From NCBI GenBank assembly GCA_029747585.1, contig JAPEVF010000085.1, positions 1-64,000 of the forward strand: a stretch of 64,000 bases of DNA, in the 5' to 3' direction. The notes beneath the pieces are model-generated. The model saw only the letters and a program-made list of their open reading frames with translations. It was not told the DNA's origin and did no database searches. Shown here one piece after another: positions 1-11,306 of the stretch. The stretch is from Pleurotus djamor. Its lineage: Eukaryota; Basidiomycota; Agaricomycetes; Agaricales; Pleurotaceae. The stretch's first letter is position 1. Every line of letters begins with the position of its first letter. A program made the translations under genes and the position numbers.

Positions 1-44
1 TACGGGTAAGGGGGGAACGNTNGTTACCCGAACTTTGAACGTCC

Positions 45-491
45 CTATTGTTCGGATACAATTGGTGGGAGGGCGGGTGTTGGGGGAGAAGGGGATCTTG
101 TCTTGGTTTTGACGGGCGACGGGGGCCTTCTCCTCTCAGTAGGAGGTCTTAAAGCGTATTCGAGGGACGAGCGATATTCTAAAACGATAACGAGTATGTC
201 AATACATTAAGTAAAGTCGAACACAAACTTACTGGGAGGACCCTGGGGTAAAACCGAGGGGGTGCCGGCCGCATTGGCTATCTGTCGCGCCTCGCGTGCC
301 TTCTCCCAGTTCCTGTGTTCTATTTCTCTCCGTTCACAAGCCGCAAAATGGCTCTTCAAACCAGCCGAACTCTTGAAATTGTTGCGCTTGCAAATTGGGC
401 ACTGGGAGGGGGACAGTGACAAGAGAAAGCGCCTCTCTCTCCTTAGAAGAGTGGAATCTACACGAGTCAATAGAAAAGTATCAGATTCCAC
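45..491 (-). CDS. small C2H2-like zinc finger protein, two exons
   Basis: The model joins 233..491 to 45..178 through a GT..AG intron whose phases agree, giving about 130 residues. Residues 30-52 hold a C-x2-C...H-x4-C zinc-knuckle-like motif (CPICKRNNF, then GLKSHFAAC). It is followed by a charged helix-like stretch (EHRNWEKAREAR) and a Pro/Ser/Arg-rich tail. N-terminal fingers with a GL-x-x-H core are common in Agaricomycete DNA-transposon proteins such as Plavaka and in small orphan genes. Homology to either is inference. The gene reads toward the window edge, and N bases lie just past the predicted stop, so it could be the 5' end of a larger element gene. Confidence 0.45.
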
Positions 492-1366
492 CTTCGTGAA
501 TGTGAAAACACGTACTTTGTGTGGACATGTCGCGCTTTCGCTGTGGTGTTGGGTGTATCGGGGAAAAGGGCGCTTGTGATCGGATGCGACGTCCTGATTA
601 GATGCGAATGCAGATTAGGTCTAATGATAAGATAGCAAGCTATCTCACGGTTCCTGATAAGGAACATAATGCCAGATAATCATACCCTATCTTAATAAGG
701 GGCGCCTAAAATCTCCGACATTTCTGCCAGTAACTTGCATTTCTCTGATTGTTACTCTGGTCACTCAGGCTCAAATGTCACGAATTCAGTTGGTTTTGGC
801 GTACGTGCACGGAGCATTGGACGAATGGGCTTACATAAGGTAGGAGCACGCCTGAGCCGCATTGCCACCTTGTTTGTACACCGTCTACAAAGTCCTTTGG
901 CGTACAAACAATAGTGAGACGCTGGAGAACCGAATAGCGGCGTCGTCGCGATCACCATCCCGGAGCGAACGGAATCAAGTCTTTGCTCCATCCTTGAGTC
1001 CACCAACAACTCTGTTCATCATCTCATAGCGTCGGGACCAAGATCAACTCGTCCGGGCGCTGTGGGTTTCACCCCGGAATTGATCGATCATGTGCGAGGT
1101 TATTGTGAGCCTCGAGGACAATGCCTGGCCGAAGAAAAAAAATACAAAAAGGGTCTCGTTGGCCGCAAACGACTTGGCCCCATTGTTCTCTACTGCTAGC
1201 CTTCGGTAGGCGGTGAGGCAATAGCGAATAAAAGACGGAGGCAATCACGATCCAGTGCGTTTTCTACTTGCTTACTTCTTCGTTTTCGTTCATCGCTGGT
1301 CGAACACATTTTTCTGACGACCCCTGCTATAGATAAACGCACGTATACTACACGCCTCAAATAACG
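492..1366. other. intergenic, no gene seen
   Basis: No coding stretch with protein-like character was found. A TATAGATA sequence near 1328 lies about 38 bases before the AA9 start codon and could be its core promoter. Confidence 0.4.
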
Positions 1367-2607
1367 ATGTTTACGCCTTTGATTTCGCTGCCGCTGCTAT
1401 ATCTCTCCTTCCTTCCATCATTCACCGCAGCCCACGGAGTCGTGGCTATCGTCACTCTCGATGGAACAACTTACCGCCAGAACATGCCTGGCGCCCCTCC
1501 AAACCCCGCTGCTACTCGTCAAATTACCACAGTCGAGCCCGTCAAAGGCGCAATGAATGCAGACACGCTCTGTGGACCCACGCGCAATCATAACACTCAA
1601 TTCGCGGCGCAGTCGATTCGTGCCAACCCAGGTTCAACGATAGAGTTCGATTGGCGCGGAGGGGACATGAGTTTTTGGCCTCATAGTACCGGTCCGATGT
1701 TGACGTACATGGCCAATTGTGGGGATGAGGGGTGTGAGACGTTTGATGCGACCAAGGCCAGGTGGTTCAAGATTCAGCAGATTGGAAGAAAGACGAGTGG
1801 GGATAGAGCATGGGCGCAGGTTGATCTCAGTAAGTTGACCTTTCTGCTGGGATTGTGATATGTATTCACGTTTGTGTTCAGTGAGCGGCACTACTGCCAT
1901 TGTCACTATTCCTCACAATATCGCCCCAGGCAACTACCTCATCCGCCACGAAATTATTGCCCTTCATCTAGCAACCCGGCGCGGTGGTGCTGAATTCTAT
2001 CCGTCATGCACGCAATTGATCATCGGCGGAAATGGTACTGGTCAGCCCAGCAACGAAGAGCTAGTGAGCTTCCCTGGTGGCTACAGTGATGATGATCCTG
2101 GCATCTTCTTCCCTGGTGTACGTCTCGTCTTATTCATTTCTCCTTCGGGTTTCTTATGTTTCCCAGACTTTCGATGTCGACGCTAGGTACACGTTCCCCG
2201 GCCCTCGAATTGCAGCCTTTGTCAGTGATCCTGCGCCCTCAAATGACGGCGGAAACGGCAACAACAACAACTCGTCCAACTCACCCTCTTCTCCTACCTC
2301 GTCTGCAACTCCATCTCCGTCGCAATCCTCCTCGACGGGAAACCAAGATCCCAACTCTCCATCAACATCGGGCGGTGTCTCCTCATCCAACTCCGTCTAC
2401 AACAGTCAGTGTCACCTCAAGCGACGTGCTGTTCCTGGGAACGGTTCATCTCCGTCGACCTCGACATCTAATCCCATCGTCGCTCGTTCCCGGCCTAGCC
2501 ACACGAGCAGGATCATGCAAAAGCTACGCGCTTGGGGCATCGGCAACGGTGTGAACTTCAACGCCAATGGAGCGAAGAAGAGTTTGGTTCGGAAGAGGAA
2601 TCAGTGA
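1367..2607 (+). CDS. AA9 lytic polysaccharide monooxygenase (secreted)
   Basis: Copper enzyme that oxidatively cleaves cellulose or related glucans outside the cell. Exons 1367..1829, 1882..2117 and 2167..2607 splice in phase to 379 residues. A signal peptide ends in TAA just before His (AHGVV), giving the N-terminal His of the histidine brace. The second copper His lies in WPHSTGP and the axial Tyr in AEFYPSC. The segment HEIIALHLA is the usual AA9 core. Where most AA9 proteins have Gln two residues before the axial Tyr, this one has Glu (GAEFY). The catalytic domain is followed by a Ser/Thr/Pro/Asn-rich linker and a basic C-terminal segment; there is no CBM1. Family is certain from the motifs; substrate is unknown. 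Confidence 0.92.
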
Positions 2608-3706
2608 TGGTGATGCGCTGCAGTTGCGAGGATAGTAGCTTGCGCATGGAAGGAGTATTTGCTCTATTTATGAGCCGTTCCTTTTGGAGTCCGAGATGGG
2701 GTCCGCCGCGCTGCCGCTGCGAGGAGTCGAGGACTACGTCCTCTATCATGGCATCCACACTCTTCCCCTCCAGATCATGTACCCCAGGAGACGCGCTCGG
2801 CTCTTCTCATTCTTTGAAACCCCGGAGATGTTTCTGTGTTCCAAAGAAACAGCTTGGGGGTCAGTGGCTTTCTGCGGTCCTACCGAATCATTGTATTGTT
2901 TATGTTGCTGTACGTTTTGTATGTAAGTTATTACAAAGGCTATTCTGTATACATGTCTTGCATTTTCAACTGTTTCGAAGGTTTCTTGCACTTGGGCGAG
3001 AAGTCGTGGCTAGCGGGATAAATCCTGTTCGGAATATCCTGCGGTAAGATGAAAGTTGGAAACATTCGTGATGAGAAGAGAACCTTGCGCAATCAATACG
3101 AAGACAGAGTTCATTGCCTTTGATGGCATGGGTTCATACGACCATTAGGTCTTGTTGAACGGACGGACGCGGCATCGTAGTTATATCGTGGTGAGTGCAA
3201 GATGATGGCGTCAAAAGGCAGAAAGATAAAGGATGATGGTGGGGAGAAGGAAAGAAAGTACTCACAACGAAACTTGGAACTCAAGTTGCTCCTTGTCATG
3301 GTNGGGGGCATCCCCCATCCATCTCCGTCTCCCTTGCGGTCGTGATGAGCAGCGAGACCCCGTCCGTAGTTGACCCAAATGATGCCCCAGGGTATTGGAA
3401 GGTTCACGCAGGAGGTGAGGTGCCCAAGGCCCAAAGGCGGGGAACGAGGGGCCGATCGTGTTTACCTGAACTCGGCAAGTGACCAGAGCGTGACATGCAC
3501 GTGTGTGGTCAATCAATTAATCAAGAGAGTATCAAGAGTGAATCTGGATCTTCCCTGGGTGCGTCGTTTCTGCCTGAATTTCATCGTCGTACTTTTTCTA
3601 TCATCTTTTCTCATACCATGACTCCCATCCTCAGGTACATGGCATAAGGCTTACGATAAGCCTGAATCCCTGCGCGTCGATATAGTCCGAGCCGGAGAGT
3701 AACTGT
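2608..3706. other. intergenic, no gene seen
   Basis: AA9 3' flank and F-box promoter region. One N at about 3303. Short open frames here lack recognisable domains and codon bias. Confidence 0.4.
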
Positions 3707-5260
3707 ATGTCTAGCCCGATTTCGCAACTACCCGATGAAATTCTTTGTGAAATCTTCGTCCAAGCAAGAGAAGCCTTCTGGGAGCGCGTGTGGCCTGTTT
3801 GGAAGTCTCACATACCGCGGTATCGAGCAAGCTGGCTGAATGTGACAGCCGTTTGCACGCACTGGCGACGCGTTTCCAATACCCCACGTTTCTGGAGTGG
3901 CCTTCGCTTTCGGGACAAGCACCGTCCACAAGATAGCGAGACCCTCGAGGAATTGCTGCGTCGCTCGGAGTCCTTCCCACTGGACGTGGACCTTCGTTCA
4001 TTGTCTTCGCACTACCTCTATCAAGGTCTGGTGCCTCATTGGAATAGGATACACAGTCTGACGCTGAATGTCTACGGTTGGAGTATTCCACGGAGTTTCA
4101 TGGAAGCGATCGGCAAGGAGAATGCATCCGAGCTGGTCCATTTCTCCCTATGCTCTTTCTACCCCTACGGCCAACGCCCCATTTTCCCCAGCAATGCGTT
4201 CAGTCAGGGCGCGCCTCGGCTGCGCACTCTGCATCTGTTCAACACCGTTTTGCTATCAAGTCTACCGCATCTTGGACAGTTGACAAGCCTTATCCTCCAT
4301 CCAAGTATCACCTCAAATTTACCCTCGTCCATCTTCATCCCGTCACTCCAAAATACACCTCGCTTGGAACGACTAGAGTTCTCTAGACTCGTCATTGACG
4401 CAGACCTTACCGAAATCTCATTACCCTTCTTGACCAATTTGTCAATATCTTCAAGTGACATGAAAAGCTCTTCCCTTTTCAACTTCCTCGGCTATCCTGC
4501 CTCTTCCACCGTCGGCTACGCTTGCGATGCCTTCCTCGACGAAGATGAATCAGAATTCACGGGCCTAACAACTTTCTGCGCGAAATTGGCAGGCAAGGCG
4601 ACCTCGTCCGTTACGCAACTTTCGCTCGCTTTGGCGCCTGGTTCTTTTGTCATAGCCATGTTCACAGACCACCCGTCTTCATTTCCTCATATCTCAATTT
4701 CACTTTCTTCAGAAGAAGAAGGCATGGATCTTTTCGCCCTATTTTCACAACTTTGCCATGCGCTTCCTCTTATCAACTTCACCGGTTTAAGTCTTCGAGG
4801 GTTCCCTATTGAATGGAACTTGGATCAATCCCTTTTCCTCCATCGTTATGAAGGAGTGGAAGTCCTCAACTTGGTCGAATCTTCTCCGGGGGTATTCGCG
4901 GGCTTAAAAGGGAACTACCAAAGACCGGCACCATTACCGCAGCTACGAACCATTCTCCTGAAAAACTGCACTATAGATGAAGAGTTCCTTGACGCGTTAT
5001 CAGGTTTGTTAACAGATCGACTCGCTTTAAAGAAGCCAGTTGAAACGCTTTCCGTCGAGTGTTGCACCATGAAGCGAGAAGTCGACATGAACGAGCTGGC
5101 AGAGCTCGTTGAAGTGAATTGGGATGGAGAGTGTTGGGACTCTGGTTCGGATAAATCCTATGACGATGAGTCCTGCGACGACGTTTCGGAAACCCCTACC
5201 GACGAATTTGGCGACTGGTCAGATGCGGCCTCTTATTGTGATGACACAACCGAAATATAA
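3707..5260 (+). CDS. F-box protein, single exon
   Basis: Probable substrate-recognition subunit of an SCF (Skp1-cullin-F-box) ubiquitin ligase. An uninterrupted frame of 517 codons starts with an F-box-like domain at residues 5-60: LPDEILCEIF, then WLNVTAVCTHWRRVSNTPRFW. It is followed by leucine-rich, LRR-like sequence (LRTLHLFNTVLLSSLPHLGQ and similar). The C-terminus is strongly acidic (Asp/Glu/Ser-rich, residues about 470-517). Such genes are greatly expanded in Agaricomycetes, and individual substrates are unknown. It is followed 185 bases later by a second F-box gene in the same orientation. Confidence 0.85.
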   Translation: MSSPISQLPDEILCEIFVQAREAFWERVWPVWKSHIPRYRASWLNVTAVCTHWRRVSNTPRFWSGLRFRDKHRPQDSETLEELLRRSESFPLDVDLRSLSSHYLYQGLVPHWNRIHSLTLNVYGWSIPRSFMEAIGKENASELVHFSLCSFYPYGQRPIFPSNAFSQGAPRLRTLHLFNTVLLSSLPHLGQLTSLILHPSITSNLPSSIFIPSLQNTPRLERLEFSRLVIDADLTEISLPFLTNLSISSSDMKSSSLFNFLGYPASSTVGYACDAFLDEDESEFTGLTTFCAKLAGKATSSVTQLSLALAPGSFVIAMFTDHPSSFPHISISLSSEEEGMDLFALFSQLCHALPLINFTGLSLRGFPIEWNLDQSLFLHRYEGVEVLNLVESSPGVFAGLKGNYQRPAPLPQLRTILLKNCTIDEEFLDALSGLLTDRLALKKPVETLSVECCTMKREVDMNELAELVEVNWDGECWDSGSDKSYDDESCDDVSETPTDEFGDWSDAASYCDDTTEI

Positions 5261-5444
5261 ATCGAGACGGAGTGTCCGTGAGATGGCAGAGTAGATTGGG
5301 CAAAGTCAGGGTCACCTTCGAAAGTTGGTGGCAGTGCGATCAGTTCCTTTCTGACTGTTGAACATTCCCATCGCCATGTCATCCCAACCCCTCGGTCTGT
5401 AATCCTTCTTTGCTCGAAAGTGACACTCTTCTGACGCTATCTAT
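5261..5444. other. short spacer between two F-box genes
   Basis: A 184-base gap between codirectional genes. It must hold both the 3' end of the first gene and the promoter of the second. Confidence 0.4.
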
Positions 5445-7266
5445 ATGACAGGACGGCTACAACACATTCCATGGGAAGTTATCAAGAGTGTGCTACAATT
5501 CGCTCAACTCCCAGATCTCCTCGCCCTCACCCACTCTTGTCGATATTTTCGCGATCTAGCATCATCAGATATCGCGCTTCAATACATAATTGAAGCCCAC
5601 TTTGCTGGTGCTCATGTTCTCGCTAGTGAATTCCTCGGCGACGGCGGCCATGGCAGACTCGCCACGGAAACATCACTGAAGGATAAGCTTGAACTCCTTC
5701 GTCGGCGGGAGAATGCTTGGGCGACACTCCAACCCAATACTCGCGAGACGATAGACCTTACATTCAGACATGGAAACCTTCATGGTTTGAGGAGTGGTGT
5801 TCTTGAGCTTGGTCGCGCTCCCGAGGACTCTTTCCTTCATACGAACCATCCACCCGCGTCAAGCTTGAAATACGCGCTGCTTTCGGAGGGACAACAACGG
5901 TTTGCATGGAAGGATTGGATACCGGAGGATGAATATGGGAGGATCTGTGGTACTTGTGTTGCTTTCCATGAAAGCGACCTCCTCGTTGTCGTGACCACGT
6001 ATGTCCTACCACTTCGAAGGGGAGACTGATTATACTAACACGCCATTAGTGCCGACGAATCGATGGTAGATTTCACCTCCCAGTCGGTAGTTCATTTCGT
6101 CCAACTTACCACTGGCCTCCCTCATCCTCAAGCCCCCACTCCGCATCTTGAAACTATTGCACATCGTGGTGCCGCGTTTGTCTCCTCCAGCGTCCTTGGT
6201 GCACACGTAGCACTTTTTTATGAATTTGGTAGCCGGCACAACGCTGACACTGATCGACTAGTCGTCTTGAATTGGATGACGGGGACGATTACCCTAGTAC
6301 GATAATATCCTCCAAATCACCGGATACAAAACTCACGACCTCATAGAATCATCCATTTCAAGGCCCTCGTTCAGGTCTACACTTCATCTCTCTGACAACT
6401 CTCCTCCTGGGACGCCCTGACGCTCTCGAGATTTGGGATATTAAACCCGTACCAAGACACATCGGGTCCCTTTCGTTCCCATTGGTGGTTCAAGATGGGT
6501 TTAGTCCTGATAGAGACTGTGCTTTCACAGTCGTGCACATCCATGGTGAACCAAGCCCATTGCAGGCAATGCAATCACACCATTCAGTCCCATCCCCTAC
6601 AGTACGAGACGATCCAGAGAAAACTTTAATAACCTTCGCCGTCATTGTCAAGGGATCCACGTTCATCTTCGTATCTAGACGCAATGGCCTTCTTGTCGCC
6701 GCCGAAAGTTTACGGGTAGTCCAGACGGCGGACGGGGAACAACGTCCTACGCTATCATATAGTGAATGGGCCCCAAACATCGTACGATGGATCCCAGCGG
6801 CCGATCTTAACATTCAGTGGTCGATGCGTCATCATGGACAGCGTATGGTCCTCTCTCCCCCGCCCTCAAGCTTTCGGAACGTCCCATTTATACTCTATGA
6901 TTTCAACCTGTATCATGTGAAGAAATGGACGAGCAAAATGTCCCAGGACCCATCTACCGAATGGACGGTGCCTCTGCCATTTTGGTGGAAAACCCCCAGC
7001 TTTCTCCCTCGGTCACCCCGTGTGGTTTACAGCTCGGCTGCAGGGCTTCCATTTGCCGAGGAAGTACCTGAAATGCCTTATGTCTGCTACCAGAGCGAGG
7101 AGCACTTTCATTATGGTGGTGTGTGGATGGATGGTGAACATGTTGTGGGGTTGAAGGTATGTTGCTTGCTCTTTGATGCGATTCGCTCACTCAATGTGAT
7201 TTTACTTGCCAGTACTCAGGTCACCTTCTCACATCAGTGGATATTCTACATTTCGGTGGTAACTGA
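5445..7266 (+). CDS. F-box protein, four exons
   Basis: Exons 5445..5998, 6050..6296, 6347..7156 and 7213..7266 close in phase to 554 residues. The N-terminus is an F-box (IPWEVIKSVLQFAQLPDLLA, then LTHSCRYFRDLASS). The rest resembles the long beta-rich C-terminal part of many Agaricomycete F-box proteins (repeated segments such as HFVQLTTG, LVVLNWMTG and FILYDFNLY). That part could form a propeller-like substrate domain, but I cannot assign a named repeat. It lies about 200 bases upstream of the EEP-family gene, on the same strand. Confidence 0.75.
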
Positions 7267-7467
7267 GGCAAAAGCGACGAGCATTTGATGAATTGTGCTC
7301 GAGAACAGTTGTGGTGTTCGCTGAGTATGGTATATGGTACACTAGCACCATCCCATGCAATTAAACCTTCGTCGGCGTTTGCACCCCTAATGCCTTTAGC
7401 GGGCACTTCAGGAATCCGAAGTTGACTCATCCGGGCACCTCCTATCAGAACCACTTCGCTGCCCACC

Positions 7468-8442
7468 ATGGGCTTCATCGAAGCAGTCAAACACCCTCGA
7501 GCTCTCTCCATTTTCAAAAACGGCACAAAACGCTGGGAGCCCATCCATGTGAAACCGTTTTCTGGATGTCATCCAGAACCTGCTTATGTGGTTGAGCCCC
7601 AGTCACTTACGCTCACATCTTGGAATCTCCAAGCTTCCATGTCAAGCACCACTGTCGTTCGATCCAAGCTTATCCTCGATCATATCCTGAAGGCACCTAG
7701 GGTCTCCGACATGATTTTCTTCCAAGAAGTCACGCCCGGTATTCGGCAAGCTCTCCTCGACGACGAGAGAGTACGCGCTCGTTATTTGACAACCGATGCT
7801 GAGGACGACGCGTCGTTTAGGAACGTACCTTTCACAACTATGACGCTGCTATCCAATGAAAGGTTTGGTCCCTCGCGTCCATATGGGCCACGTGAAAAGC
7901 TGGCTGTCGACGACGTCTTCCGCGTGACACTGCCCAGCAGGTTTAGGAGAGATGCCCTCTGCGTAGACATCACTCACCCAGCCGTTCCTCCTGAAACATT
8001 GCGATTTATCAATGTGCACCTCGATTCCCTCTCCTTCCATTTCAGGCGTCTCTTGGAGATGCAAATCCTCGCTTCTCTCCTGCAGAGAGCTGATACGACC
8101 ATGGGTGGGATGATTGCGGGCGATTTTAATGCAATATACCCTGAAGACCACAAGTTAATCGAAGCAAACCAGCTCCTCGATGTGTGGACTTTGCTACGCG
8201 GGGATGCTGATGGAGCTACGTGGATGGGCGGCTTCAAGTTTGATGAAGACGAGACGAAGAAGAAAAGGAAGGGTGGGCGGTTGGACAAGGTCGTCATATC
8301 GAACCCAGCGCAGTCGCGTACAATTCAACCTCATGCGATTGAACCTCATGCGATTGAAGTCATCTCTCCTGGCCTCATTGGTGATGGCAGACCTTGGCCC
8401 TGGAGCGATCACTGCGGGTTGCGTTGTACCTTTAATATCTGA
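7468..8442 (+). CDS. endonuclease/exonuclease/phosphatase (EEP) family protein, TDP2-like
   Basis: A single-exon gene of 324 residues. EEP motifs appear in order: SWNLQ near residue 52, FFQEV near 89, NVHLDS near 183, GDFNAI near 216, RLDKV near 272 and SDHCGL near 314. These supply the metal-binding and catalytic Asn, Glu, Asp/Asn and Asp/His of Mg2+-dependent phosphodiesterases. The arrangement is closest to tyrosyl-DNA phosphodiesterase 2-like proteins, which resolve 5'-phosphotyrosyl links left by topoisomerase II, but the substrate is inference. A 15-base direct repeat near 8329-8358 duplicates five residues (PHAIE twice) between the RLDKV and SDH motifs. No targeting signal is evident. 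Confidence 0.8.
   Translation: MGFIEAVKHPRALSIFKNGTKRWEPIHVKPFSGCHPEPAYVVEPQSLTLTSWNLQASMSSTTVVRSKLILDHILKAPRVSDMIFFQEVTPGIRQALLDDERVRARYLTTDAEDDASFRNVPFTTMTLLSNERFGPSRPYGPREKLAVDDVFRVTLPSRFRRDALCVDITHPAVPPETLRFINVHLDSLSFHFRRLLEMQILASLLQRADTTMGGMIAGDFNAIYPEDHKLIEANQLLDVWTLLRGDADGATWMGGFKFDEDETKKKRKGGRLDKVVISNPAQSRTIQPHAIEPHAIEVISPGLIGDGRPWPWSDHCGLRCTFNI
8329..8358 (+). repeat. 15-bp tandem duplication inside the EEP gene
   Basis: The unit cctcatgcgattgaa occurs twice in direct succession and keeps the reading frame. Confidence 0.85.
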
Positions 8443-8716
8443 GTTATGGCAACTGAAGATGCGTGGGCATGACAAGAGAACCTCAACTCAATATGTACCC
8501 TTACAATCATAATCCCAACTCGGCTGAACGACTTGTAAATGAAGAGTGAGCTCAATGTTGAATGTTGTGCCAGCAAAGTCAAAGCACAACGCATTGAAAA
8601 TGGCTTACGTGCTTGTAGGGGCTACCGTGCACGAGAGGTGGTGGGGATCTCGCTTAATCGTATTCAAAGATGAAAGTGAGTAAACATGTACATTATTGGC
8701 CATTCCAATTGTGGAA

Positions 8717-9803
8717 TTAATTGAACAGCCCAAAAATACCACTAGCAACGTCAAGGATATCAATCATGATGTCCAAGATGTCTCCACCATCGTCCCCACT
8801 TCCATCAGCTATATCATCTGGCCAGGCTGACACGCCGCTGTCTGTGGCCCCAGCATCCCACCAGTCGCTTCTAACATCTGCAACGCCAGGATCATCAGAG
8901 GGCCCCCAGAATCCGTCACTGGAGGCAGAATCGCTGACGCCATCCACTAATGCATCTCCTACACTAGGGCCAGCGACTTGGTCAATGACAACCTTTGCAG
9001 CGAGCTTTAAGCCTGTCATTACGGCGTAGCTGACCGCAATCCTTGCAGCCTGTTTCGCAGCAAACTTGGCAACGCCTACAGCTGCAGATTTGGCAACACC
9101 ACCTGCAGCATCTGCAGCCTCTTCGGTAGAGAAAGGAACCTGGAATGACTCTCCGTCAGAGCCAGTCGCCACTTTGCTCTTTTCTGGCTGCGAAGTGAGA
9201 TATCTAGGTTGTAGGTAAGTAATGGATCAGTATTATCCAGCTTGTGGCATTCAAATCGGACTCACTCGAATTTCATGAACTTGAGGGACTTGTTCTCTTC
9301 CAAGCGCTTTATGGTTATAACATGGCTTCCCTCCTTGAGATCGGTCTTCACGAAGGTCGGACCGCTTGTCGGGCACTTGAAGCCATTGTCGGAGAGGTCG
9401 ATCGTAATTGGAGTTTCCTTGTCAATCTGGATTGCGATGTCCGAGCATGCCTCGCACGATAAGAGGCGAGCAACGATCCCGCTGCCTTAAGGATATGTTA
9501 GATATGCTTACAGCCACCAAGAAACGACTTGAACAAACCGTAGAATTTGAAGGACAAGGCAGCGTTCGCCCCATGAGCTTCAATCATGTCTACGCCACAC
9601 CGCTCATGGTATTCCTTCTGCCAGTACCTTCGAGAACACAAAGTCAGCTAGGAAGCGTCACACCGTAGCTTAGAGGGTCATATGACGCACCCAGCCTTGG
9701 AAACGGACTCAGGTCGAACCTCCACCGTCCTGATTGGGGCTATTTTCGCGAGTGTCCCCACCAAGAATTCAAACAATATTGCGAGCAGTAGAAGAGGAGC
9801 CAT
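8717..9803 (-). CDS. secreted paralog family protein, copy 1
   Basis: Exons in gene order are 9691..9803, 9539..9627, 9266..9485 and 8717..9203 (113, 89, 220 and 487 nt), 302 residues. The start is chosen at a clear signal peptide (MAPLLLLAILFEFLVGTLA). A conserved domain of about 110 residues follows: YWQKEYHERCGVDMIEAHG, GSGIVARLLSCEACSD, GFKCPTSGPTFVKTDL and KFMKFEYLT. Four Cys are shared with the other two copies. The domain pattern (small-residue strand, GSGI, HxVTxxRL) resembles galactose-binding-like beta-sandwich domains of basidiomycete secreted proteins; that is inference. The C-terminal half has an Ala/Gly/Val-rich amphipathic or hydrophobic helix, then an acidic Asp/Gly/Ser tail. 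It is transcribed divergently from copies 2 and 3. Function unknown. Confidence 0.8.
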
Positions 9804-10313
9804 TGACTGGGGGTGGGGGAAGAATGGAAGATAAAGACGTCAAGTGGCATCTGTGAGGACAGTTAAAGCAAGGCAGCTGTAAATGCAGGGGCCTCCAAGG
9901 GACCACCGCAAAGGATCCATTCAAGCTATAATTAGGAGCCACCCCTTTATCAGCGTCGAGGGACGAGAAGGCGATGATCGACTTATTTTTAGGGAATCCC
10001 CTTCTAGCTACAGCGATGTCTACTCGCCTCAGATATCTCAGACTCACCGAGCCTCGGTTAAGTCAACAAGAGCGTTGGAGATGCTCAAAGCACTCAAGAG
10101 ACATGACCGGTCGTTGATCTCAACTTGACTGTGAAAAAGACCTTCGAACTCACCTTTTAATTCTTAAAAGACCTTTAAAATCAGAGGATGCCGCTCCTTA
10201 CTATGTCGGCGCACCTTGCTTTGTTCTCAGCGAGTATTTCAGCGAGCCACTCATTGATGGACCATTCGATATCTTTTCTTCAACCTCGATCACAGTCATA
10301 CCAGTCGAACGCA

Positions 10314-11306
10314 ATGAATTTCATCAAGCTGCTTTCGACTTTCGGTTTATCTTTCACGGTTCTGGCCGCCAGCCAAACCAAAGCCGAGCTCAAGCCCGTA
10401 TGGTCCGTTGACGTCCTTCCCGAAGATTTGGCTAAAACAGGGTGCGTGGCATCACTACTCCTCGAGATAACCCTTGTTGGATCTGATACTCGCCTTGTCG
10501 TTCTACCGTGTAGATATTGGCACAAGGAATACAATGAAAAATGCGGCGTCGATATGATTGAAGCCCATGGCGTCAACGCCAGCGTATCGTTTCGCTTCCA
10601 CGGTGAGCACTCCGTCACTTCGTTCTCTGGCTCCTACTTCAACTCTGTGCTTGACTTCCGAAGGCTCTGGTATTGTGGCGCGCTTTCTGACCTGTAATTC
10701 CTGCTCGGATGCAGAGTTGCAGATCGACGATCTCCCAGCAATTGTCGTTGATCTGTCGAGCCGAGGATTCCACTGTCCTTCCGGTAGTCCGGTCTTTGTA
10801 AAGAACGACCTTGAAGACGGCGAACACACTGTCACGGTCAGAAGACTGAATGATGGCAAAATTTTGAAGATCATGAAATTCGAGTAAGCTCTTCATCTCA
10901 AACGAGAAACCTTGTGTTTAGCCGTCCTACTAGGTACCTCACCCAGGAAGTGTCAGAACACGAAGGTATCGACAGCATTCTGGATCTCCTCGCCCTACCA
11001 TCCCTCGGTCAGCTGACTGGCTCAGTGCTCGATGTATTCGCACAGCAGGCGGGGAGGCAAGCTGCTCAACTCGCGGTGACTTACCTTGTCGCCCATCTAT
11101 TCACCAAACGTAGTTCCTCTGGAAAGCCTCAGGACAAATCTGATGCAAGTGTTAGACGTGTCTTGTCTCGAATTGGTACTGAGATGATTGATGCCGCGTC
11201 TGGAAGCGCACAAACTCCGTTCCAATCCGTCAAATCTGCGAATAGCCTCGACTCAATCTCGTCCCGCGAGGGAGACAAACGGCGGGGGGTGCTCAGAGGG
11301 GAGTAG
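10314..11306 (+). CDS. secreted paralog family protein, copy 2
   Basis: Exons 10314..10441, 10514..10602, 10664..10883 and 10934..11306 (128, 89, 220 and 373 nt) give 269 residues. An upstream in-frame ATG at 10188 exists, but the one at 10314 places a signal peptide first (MNFIKLLSTFGLSFTVLAAS) and matches the other copies. The conserved core reads YWHKEYNEKCGVDMIEAHG, GSGIVARFLTCNSCSD, GFHCPSGSPVFVKNDL and KIMKFEYLT. The C-terminal part carries a helix rich in Ala, Gln and Leu (QAGRQAAQLAVTYLVAHLF) and a basic, Ser-rich tail unlike that of copy 1. Lectin-like or effector-like roles are conceivable, but nothing in the sequence proves either. Confidence 0.82.

Noticed and set aside
2154..2390. 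Acidic frame opposite the AA9 linker
   Set aside because: Antisense shadow of the Ser/Pro-rich linker.
10188..10313. Upstream in-frame start for secreted copy 2
   Set aside because: It would add 42 residues before a good signal peptide and is absent from the other two copies.
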